Below, one piece after another: positions 41,325-45,694 of a stretch of 45,694 bases of DNA (positions are counted from its first letter, which is position 1; each line of letters starts with the position of its first letter). The stretch is from JBBDIX01 sp040880235 (GTDB taxonomy: Bacteria; Actinomycetota; Nitriliruptoria; Nitriliruptorales; Nitriliruptoraceae): assembly GCA_040880235.1 (NCBI GenBank), contig JBBDIX010000011.1, forward strand, positions 1-45,694, given 5' to 3'. The notes below the pieces were generated by a model. It was not told where the DNA came from and ran no database searches. It saw only the letters and a program-made list of their open reading frames with translations. A program made the translations under genes and the position numbers.

Positions 41325-41786
41325 TCAGCGCCTCCTGCGCAGGCGCTCACCGAGCAGCCACAGTTCACAGCCCACGCAGATGCCCGTCGAGGCGAGCAGT
41401 GCGGACAGGGCGAGCACGACACCCGCCGCGATCCACCCCGACGTGGTGGCACCGACGGCGTGCAGGATCCCCGCGACGGTCAGCACCACCAGACCACACG
41501 CCTGGGCGAACCGGACCGGCGCCTCGGGTTCGGTCTCGGGTGGCGGCCCCAGATCCAGCGTGCGCTTCACGAACCGGAACAGGTTGCCGTAGAGCGACGA
41601 GCGCAACCCGCCGACCGACGCGACGGCGAACACGAGCCACTGCCAGGCGATCAGTCCCCGACCGACGGGCCCCTGCAGCACGAGTGCGGCGCCGAGCACC
41701 ACGGTCGTGAGCACGGCCGCGAAGCGGGGGCCACGCACGTCGACGAGCAACGGTCCGTGTGCGTCCCTGGCGAGCTGGGTCACCAT
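41325..41786 (-). CDS. DUF4395 family membrane protein
   Basis: The 153-residue protein matches the DUF4395 pattern: an N-terminal DVRGPRFAAVLTT segment, about four hydrophobic helices, and a C-terminal CxxC (Cys137, Cys140) in GICVGCELW. Cys97 is a third cysteine within a helix. ATG 41786 starts one base after the regulator stop. DUF4395 proteins often neighbour thioredoxin- and rhodanese-like genes, so electron or sulfur transfer with the adjacent thioredoxin-like protein is plausible but unproven. Confidence 0.85.
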   Translation of the reverse strand: MVTQLARDAHGPLLVDVRGPRFAAVLTTVVLGAALVLQGPVGRGLIAWQWLVFAVASVGGLRSSLYGNLFRFVKRTLDLGPPPETEPEAPVRFAQACGLVVLTVAGILHAVGATTSGWIAAGVVLALSALLASTGICVGCELWLLGERLRRRR

Positions 41787-41787
41787 G

Positions 41788-42807
41788 TCACGACTCCTCG
41801 TCGGTGCTGCGGTCGCCGGCGGCGGGCAGGTCGGCCCGACGCCCGGTCGCCTTGCGAAGCAGGACCCGCACGGCCGAGCGTCCCCGCACGTCACGGGTTC
41901 GCGTCACGTCGACGACCTCGTGCCCGGACCGGTCTGCCCAACGTGCGTGCGCCGCGGGCGAACCGGGCAGGTCCGTGAGTACCTCGAGGTGATCTCCCGG
42001 GCGAAGGCCGACCATGGCGCGCATCGCCTTCGACACCCCGCGTTCGTGCTCCAGCCCCCGGGTGTCGACCGTGCGGGCCGGACTGGGCATGGACCCGACC
42101 CCACCGGCATCGAGCTCGATGGTCGCGATGCCCGCGCGTGAGCACACGCGGGTCGGCGCCCCTGCGGCGTAGAGCGCTCCCTGCAGGAAGCCCTCGGCGA
42201 GTGCATCGCCGACGGCACCATCGACCTCGCCGATGAGCCGCAGGCCGACGTCGAGTCCCTCGACGACGGCGTGGCCGTCCCGCGACTCGCTGATGCGCAC
42301 CTCGGGGAACGCGGCCCGCAGTGCCTCGACGGCGACGACGACCGCCGCGCGGAAGTCCCGCGACGTGGCGCGCCCCGCGTGGGCGGCGACGAGTCGGCGA
42401 CCGGGCTCCTCGGCCAGCAGGGCCAGTCGGTCCAGGTGTTCGGGCAGGCCCGCGATGAGCTGCACGAGGGTGTGCACGGCGAGCTGACTGCCCGACGGGA
42501 CCGACGACGCAGACCCCCCGGTCGCCTGCTCTCGGGCGACGTAGACCCGGGCCGGACGTCCCCCTCCCGGATGGCGACGACTTCCCGCGACGACGAGTCC
42601 GGCATCGACGAGCTGGTCCAGGTGGTTGCGGGCGACGTTGGGGTGCAATCCGAACATCTCCGCGACGTCACGTGCCGTGACCGCCGATCCATTCGTGCGC
42701 AGGCTGCGGAAGATCCCCGCGCGCGTCGGCACGGCGAGCACCTCCTCGATGCGCACGTCGTCGACCGACGGTGGATTCGTCGGCGGCGTCACGGAGGCAA
42801 CGGACAT
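41788..42807 (-). CDS. winged-helix regulator fused to a TusA-like domain lacking the catalytic cysteine
   Basis: The 339-residue protein has an ArsR/SufR-like winged helix (about 25-90: FRSLRTNGSAVTARDVAEMF, RNHLDQLVDAGLVV, GGGRPARVYV). A helical middle domain (about 107-232) follows, and then a TusA-like domain (about 244-317). The TusA signature D-x-R-G-L-x-C-P-x-P-V aligns with DTRGLEHERGV (248-258), so the sulfur-carrying cysteine is His254; the following LRPGDHLEVLTDLPGS and GHEVVDV match well. Only Cys222 remains near a possible sensing site. ATG 42807 follows AGGA. It leads DUF4395, the thioredoxin-like gene and ygfZ, suggesting control of thiol, sulfur or Fe-S functions. Confidence 0.78.
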   Translation of the reverse strand: MSVASVTPPTNPPSVDDVRIEEVLAVPTRAGIFRSLRTNGSAVTARDVAEMFGLHPNVARNHLDQLVDAGLVVAGSRRHPGGGRPARVYVAREQATGGSASSVPSGSQLAVHTLVQLIAGLPEHLDRLALLAEEPGRRLVAAHAGRATSRDFRAAVVVAVEALRAAFPEVRISESRDGHAVVEGLDVGLRLIGEVDGAVGDALAEGFLQGALYAAGAPTRVCSRAGIATIELDAGGVGSMPSPARTVDTRGLEHERGVSKAMRAMVGLRPGDHLEVLTDLPGSPAAHARWADRSGHEVVDVTRTRDVRGRSAVRVLLRKATGRRADLPAAGDRSTDEES

Positions 42808-42876
42808 CAGGCACGTCCTCGGTGAAGTTGCCCGGTCGCCTCGGTTGCCGGCGCGGCACGGCGCGATCGGGCGCAG

Positions 42877-42899
42877 GTTCGATCGGGACACGTTCGATC
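42877..42899. repeat. direct repeat upstream of the TusA-like regulator
   Basis: GTTCGATC occurs at 42877-42884 and 42892-42899, 15 bases apart, in the 253-base gap between this regulator and glnR. It could be an operator for autoregulation, but two 8-base copies are weak evidence. The rest of the gap holds no gene. Confidence 0.3.
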
Positions 42900-43060
42900 C
42901 GCAGGGTCACCCGTCGTGAGGCTGCACGCCGAGGCAGGACGGGGAAACAGTGTAAACCATGCACGTCGGCACACCGAGCGGCGTGCCGCATCTCGCACGT
43001 GCATCTGGAGTATCGTCGGCATGTGGACGGGACCGGGCGTTCGCGGATTCGAGGAATCAC

Positions 43061-43753
43061 GTGCACCTGCTCGTGCTGACCGACCGCCCGGGAGGCGGCA
43101 AGTCACTCCTGCCTGCGCTGGAATACCTGGACCACACCCTGCAGGATGCGCCACTCGACCCCTCCTCCAGTGCCGGGGTGGCCACGTGCGACCTCGTGCT
43201 CGTGGACGGCACGGGCGAGCTCCGACAGGCCGCTGCGGCGACCCGTTCGGTCTCCCTCAACGAGCTCGCTCGTCCCGTGGTGGTGGTCATGTCCGAGGGG
43301 GGGCTCGCCGCCCTCAAGATCAGCTGGGGCTTCGACGACTGGCTGCTCCCCCACGCGTCGCCCGGCGAGATCGAGACCCGGCTGCGCCTGACCATCGAAC
43401 AGGTGGCCGCGAACCGCGGCCAGCGGGCTGCGAACGTCGGCGACCTCGTCGTGGACGAGGACAGTTATCAGGTGCGCCTGCGCGGGCAGCCGCTCGACCT
43501 CACCTACAAGGAGTTCGAACTGCTCAAGGCGCTCGCGAACGCTCCGAACCGGGTGTTCACCCGCGAACTCCTGCTGTCGGACGTCTGGGGGTACGACTAC
43601 TTCGGGGGATCGCGCACGGTCGACGTGCACGTGCGACGGCTCCGCGCCAAGCTCGGTCCGGAGTACGAGCAGATGATCGTGACCGTCCGCGGCGTCGGCT
43701 ACAAGCTGGTCCCACCCGGGCAACGCGACGCCCGAGGTCCCGAGGACGCCTGA
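43061..43753 (+). CDS. glnR: GlnR-type orphan response regulator
   Basis: GlnR is the actinobacterial master regulator of nitrogen assimilation. It has a receiver-like domain with no partner kinase and an OmpR-type winged helix. From GTG 43061 the 230-residue product begins HLLVLTDRPGG, keeps the receiver-like Asp49 (LVLVDG) and has the GlnR-typical SEGGLAALKISWGFDDWLLP (78-97). The DNA-binding domain (126-216) includes LDLTYKEFELLKAL and VWGYDYFGGSRTVDVHVRRL. GAGGA lies five bases upstream of the GTG; longer in-frame starts lack one. A TATCGT -10-like element is at 43011-43016. Linkage to mshD is also seen in Streptomyces. Confidence 0.93.
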   Translation: MHLLVLTDRPGGGKSLLPALEYLDHTLQDAPLDPSSSAGVATCDLVLVDGTGELRQAAAATRSVSLNELARPVVVVMSEGGLAALKISWGFDDWLLPHASPGEIETRLRLTIEQVAANRGQRAANVGDLVVDEDSYQVRLRGQPLDLTYKEFELLKALANAPNRVFTRELLLSDVWGYDYFGGSRTVDVHVRRLRAKLGPEYEQMIVTVRGVGYKLVPPGQRDARGPEDA

Positions 43754-43766
43754 GGCGATCGGCCGC

Positions 43767-44756
43767 TCAGTCCACCTCGCACGTCGTCACGAGCACGTCG
43801 TCCCACGCCGTCACGTAGCCGGCCTGCTCGTACAGGCGGACCGCCGGCTCGTTGTCCCGATCCACCCAGAGCACGACCTCCTCCTGCCCGGTGTCACGCA
43901 GGTGGTCCTCGCCCGCAACGAGCAGCATCCTGCCGATGCCTCGGCCGTGCGCCTCGGGACGGACCGCCAGGTTGTGGATCTCCCCGACCCCGTCGTCGCG
44001 CCGCTTGAGCCACACGAGCCCCACGACGATCCCGTCCGCCTCGGCGAGCCGGACATCGTCGTACCGGAACCACGTCGTCGCGGCCCGCGACGCCAACCGC
44101 TGCAGGGTCCACCCCCCGTCGTCGGTGCCCCGGTGTGCCGCCTCGAGCACCTCGACGATCGCTCCGTCATCGGCCGGTGTCGCCGGGCGGATCTCCAGCC
44201 CGTCCGGGCCGGTCGGCGTGGAACCGTCGCCCAGTGGGCGTCGCAGCACCCCGAGCGTCCGCCGCACCCGGCATCCGACGTCGACGAGTTCCTTCCGGCG
44301 CCCGTCGTCGACGCGGCGCACCCACACGTCGAGGCACGGTGCCCCCCGGTACCCCGCGAGTTCCCGGGCGATCTCCACGACCCGGGTCAGTGCCCCCTCG
44401 ACGGGCGGGTGGACCGCGATCTCGGCGACGTGAGACCGGTGGTCCCCCTCCGCGACATCTCCGTGCGCGACCCCGGAGGTGGCCACGTCAGCGTCCCCGT
44501 CGGGGGCACGAACACCCGCGTAACCAGTCGCGGGACCCATTCCCACCAGCAGGCCCCACCACCCCGGCTGCGCAGCACCCGCGGCCGCACCGTCGAGCCG
44601 CAGGCGTTCCTCCTCGTCCACCAGTGGGACGTCCATCCCGACCCGCTCGCGCTCGTCACGCTCCGCCCCGTCGAGGAACGCAAGCGCCGCGCGAGCCCCG
44701 TCGGGACCCGAGGTCCAGCGGACGGTCTCACCGGTGCACAGTCGCCGCGCGTCCAT
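43767..44756 (-). CDS. mshD: mycothiol synthase (tandem GNAT)
   Basis: MshD acetylates the cysteine amine in the last step of mycothiol synthesis. The 329-residue product has two GNAT-like halves. The C-terminal one is well conserved, with GEIHNLAVRPEAHGRGIGRM (the acetyl-CoA loop) and LWVDRDNEPAVRLYEQAGY; the N-terminal half is degenerate, as in known MshD. ATG 44756 has GAGGG six bases upstream. It converges with glnR. Presence of mshA in the same window supports the name over a generic acetyltransferase. Confidence 0.9.
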   Translation of the reverse strand: MDARRLCTGETVRWTSGPDGARAALAFLDGAERDERERVGMDVPLVDEEERLRLDGAAAGAAQPGWWGLLVGMGPATGYAGVRAPDGDADVATSGVAHGDVAEGDHRSHVAEIAVHPPVEGALTRVVEIARELAGYRGAPCLDVWVRRVDDGRRKELVDVGCRVRRTLGVLRRPLGDGSTPTGPDGLEIRPATPADDGAIVEVLEAAHRGTDDGGWTLQRLASRAATTWFRYDDVRLAEADGIVVGLVWLKRRDDGVGEIHNLAVRPEAHGRGIGRMLLVAGEDHLRDTGQEEVVLWVDRDNEPAVRLYEQAGYVTAWDDVLVTTCEVD

Positions 44757-44807
44757 GGTCCACCCTCGGGTCGTCGAGGTGCACCACGCTAGGCTTCGGC
44801 GGCCCGG

Positions 44808-44837
44808 TTGGCGGCACCGTCGGGCGCGGGTTATCCT
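44808..44837 (+). promoter_or_regulatory. candidate promoter for the tRNA cluster
   Basis: TTGGCG (44808-44813) and TATCCT (44832-44837) are 18 bases apart, about 36 bases before tRNA-Lys. This fits a single transcript of three tRNAs ending at the terminator at 45127-45158. Confidence 0.55.
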
Positions 44838-44873
44838 TCGCGCGCGCTCTTCGTGAAGCCGCTCGCCAGGCCT

Positions 44874-44946
44874 GGGCCGCTAGCTCAACTGGCAGAGCAT
44901 CGGACTTTTAATCCGCTGGTTGCAGGTTCGAGTCCTGCGCGGCCCA
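44874..44946 (+). tRNA. tRNA-Lys (anticodon TTT)
   Basis: A 73-base cloverleaf with acceptor arms GGGCCGC and GCGGCCC, anticodon loop CTTTTAA within the CGGA/TCCG stem, and T-arm GGTTCGAGTCC. The discriminator is A and CCA is not encoded. It is the first of three tRNAs. Confidence 0.96.
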
Positions 44947-44962
44947 CGTGCAACGTCCACAG

Positions 44963-45037
44963 GGACCTGTGGAGCAGTTTGGAGTGCTCGCCACCCTGTC
45001 AAGGTGGAGGTCGCGGGTTCAAATCCCGTCAGGTCCG
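44963..45037 (+). tRNA. tRNA-Asp (anticodon GTC)
   Basis: A 75-base cloverleaf with acceptor arms GGACCTG and CAGGTCC, anticodon loop CTGTCAA within the CCACC/GGTGG stem, T-arm GGGTTCAAATCCC and discriminator G. CCA is not encoded. Confidence 0.96.
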
Positions 45038-45043
45038 CTTCCC

Positions 45044-45116
45044 GGTCAGGTAGCTCAGTTGGTAGAGCACACGACTGAAAATCGTGGTGTCGGCGGTTCG
45101 ACCCCGCCCCTGACCA
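45044..45116 (+). tRNA. tRNA-Phe (anticodon GAA)
   Basis: A 73-base cloverleaf with acceptor arms GGTCAGG and CCTGACC, anticodon loop CTGAAAA, T-arm GGCGGTTCGACCCCGCC and discriminator A. Six bases separate it from tRNA-Asp. CCA is not encoded. Confidence 0.96.
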
Positions 45117-45126
45117 CTGTCGAACT

Positions 45127-45158
45127 CGGGCTCCCAGACTCCTCTGGGAGCCCGTTTT
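45127..45158 (+). terminator. rho-independent terminator of the tRNA cluster
   Basis: CGGGCTCCCAGA and TCTGGGAGCCCG form a perfect 12-base stem around CTCC, followed by TTTT. It starts 11 bases after tRNA-Phe and is the clearest intrinsic terminator in the window. The 129 bases that follow, up to the palindrome at 45288, hold no gene. Confidence 0.9.
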
Positions 45159-45287
45159 CGTGGGTTGGTCGCGGAACCGCAAGGCCGTCGAGTTGCCGAC
45201 GCTCAGATCTGGCCAGGTTCTGCGCAGTCTTCGTGTTTCCGGGCCGCCAATCGACGGTTCTCGCCACCAGGTAGGCGACGCCACGCA

Positions 45288-45332
45288 TCCGATACAGCAG
45301 ACGTTACGTGTGATAACGTCTGCTGTATCGGA
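45288..45332. promoter_or_regulatory. 45-base perfect palindrome, candidate HipB operator
   Basis: Two perfect 19-base arms, TCCGATACAGCAGACGTTA and its complement at 45314-45332, flank CGTGTGA. The repeat ends 12 bases before the hipB start. A -10-like TAACGT (45314-45319) lies inside it, so a dimer bound here would block its own promoter. No T-tract follows, which argues against a terminator. Confidence 0.75.
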
Positions 45333-45344
45333 CAGGGGTCGCTG

Positions 45345-45671
45345 GTGAGGCAGACGCTGTCACCCATGACCCGCGACGCGGTCGGCGTCGTCGGGCAGTT
45401 GGTCGCGTCCGAACGGCGCAGGCAGCGCCGTACTGCTGCCGACCTGGCAGAACGCGCCGGAATCTCCCGCGACACGCTCTACCGGGTCGAACGCGGCGAC
45501 CCGACCGTCGCGGTCGGGACCGCGCTCGAGCTGCTGGTCCTTCTCGGCGTGCCGCTGTTCGCCACCGACGCGGACGGCCTTGCCCGGCAGGTCGCGTCCG
45601 GCAGGCAGCTTCTCGCGCTGCTACCCGATCGCGTCCGGCCCCACACCCGGAAGCCCGACGATGACTTCTGA
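45345..45671 (+). CDS. hipB: HipB-like antitoxin, XRE-family helix-turn-helix
   Basis: The 108-residue protein is a small helix-turn-helix repressor. The XRE domain lies at about residues 14-70: LVASERRRQRRTAADLAERA, GISRDTLYRVERGDP and VGTALELLVLLGVPLF. GTG 45345 has AGGGG six bases upstream; ATG 45366 is the alternative. It overlaps the start of a HipA-like gene, so it is most likely the antitoxin and autorepressor of a hipBA module, acting through the upstream palindrome. A stand-alone regulator is the alternative. Confidence 0.83.
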   Translation: MRQTLSPMTRDAVGVVGQLVASERRRQRRTAADLAERAGISRDTLYRVERGDPTVAVGTALELLVLLGVPLFATDADGLARQVASGRQLLALLPDRVRPHTRKPDDDF

Positions 45672-45694
45672 CCGCGTCTACGTGTGGACGTGGC
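45661..45694 (+). CDS. hipA: HipA-like toxin, first codons only
   Basis: ATG 45661 opens a frame that starts 11 bases before the end of hipB and runs off the window after 11 codons (MTSDRVYVWTW). This resembles the N terminus of actinobacterial HipA kinases, which often begin DRVYVW. HipA toxins phosphorylate glutamyl-tRNA synthetase in known systems. With only 11 residues, the call rests mainly on the overlap with hipB. Confidence 0.6.
   Translation, partial: MTSDRVYVWTW

Noticed and set aside
42944..42957. GAAAC-N3-GTAAAC as a GlnR binding site upstream of glnR
   Set aside because: Half-sites resemble GlnR boxes, but the spacing does not match the usual n6 arrangement.
45117..45287. Attachment site or tRNA fragment after tRNA-Phe
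   Set aside because: No second copy of any tRNA 3' end and no integrase gene is visible within the window.

Overview
The window (about 45.7 kb, very GC-rich) is chromosomal DNA of a high-GC actinobacterium. MshA- and MshD-type mycothiol enzymes, a GlnR-type orphan regulator, and Rex encoded just ahead of hemA all point to Actinomycetota. The cytochrome bc operon differs from the usual actinobacterial QcrCAB set, which hints at a deep-branching class; I cannot name a genus from the sequence alone. No insertion sequence, prophage or CRISPR array is visible, and no gap between genes exceeds about 260 bases.

Layout. (1) 1-7564, minus strand: menG, a geranylgeranyl reductase and nuoABCDEFG (nuoG runs off the left edge). 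(2) 7769-15575: the rest of the menaquinone pathway. A MerR-like regulator and menF are on plus, menB-menA-menC-menD on minus, and menE on plus. (3) 15585-19794, minus: System II cytochrome c maturation (tlpA/resA-like, ccdA, resB, ccsA). (4) 19861-25009, minus: a seven-gene operon for a b6f-like split cytochrome b complex with a 2[4Fe-4S] ferredoxin and two unrecognised membrane proteins. (5) 25211-34145, minus: an AMP-dependent ligase, a membrane protein, a glutaredoxin-like protein, rex, then hemA-hemC-hemD-hemB-hemL. (6) 34306-39842: a 30-residue membrane peptide, acuC-like deacetylase, proC, a YbjN-like protein, mshA, a FemAB/GNAT-like protein and a bcp peroxiredoxin. (7) 39832-44756: ygfZ, a membrane-anchored thioredoxin-like protein, DUF4395, a winged-helix/TusA-like fusion regulator, glnR and mshD. 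(8) 44874-45694: tRNA-Lys, tRNA-Asp, tRNA-Phe, a strong terminator, then hipB and the first codons of hipA behind a 45-base palindrome.

How it fits together. Regions 1-5 form a respiration island: complex I, menaquinone synthesis and its likely tail reduction, heme synthesis, cytochrome c assembly and the menaquinol-oxidising complex, with the redox regulator Rex encoded inside. A perfect inverted repeat (6767-6790) with the geometry of an actinobacterial Rex operator sits at the expected transcription start of the geranylgeranyl reductase-nuo unit, linking the encoded regulator to an encoded target. The least explained parts are the b6f-like operon and the regulator carrying a cysteine-less TusA-like domain.
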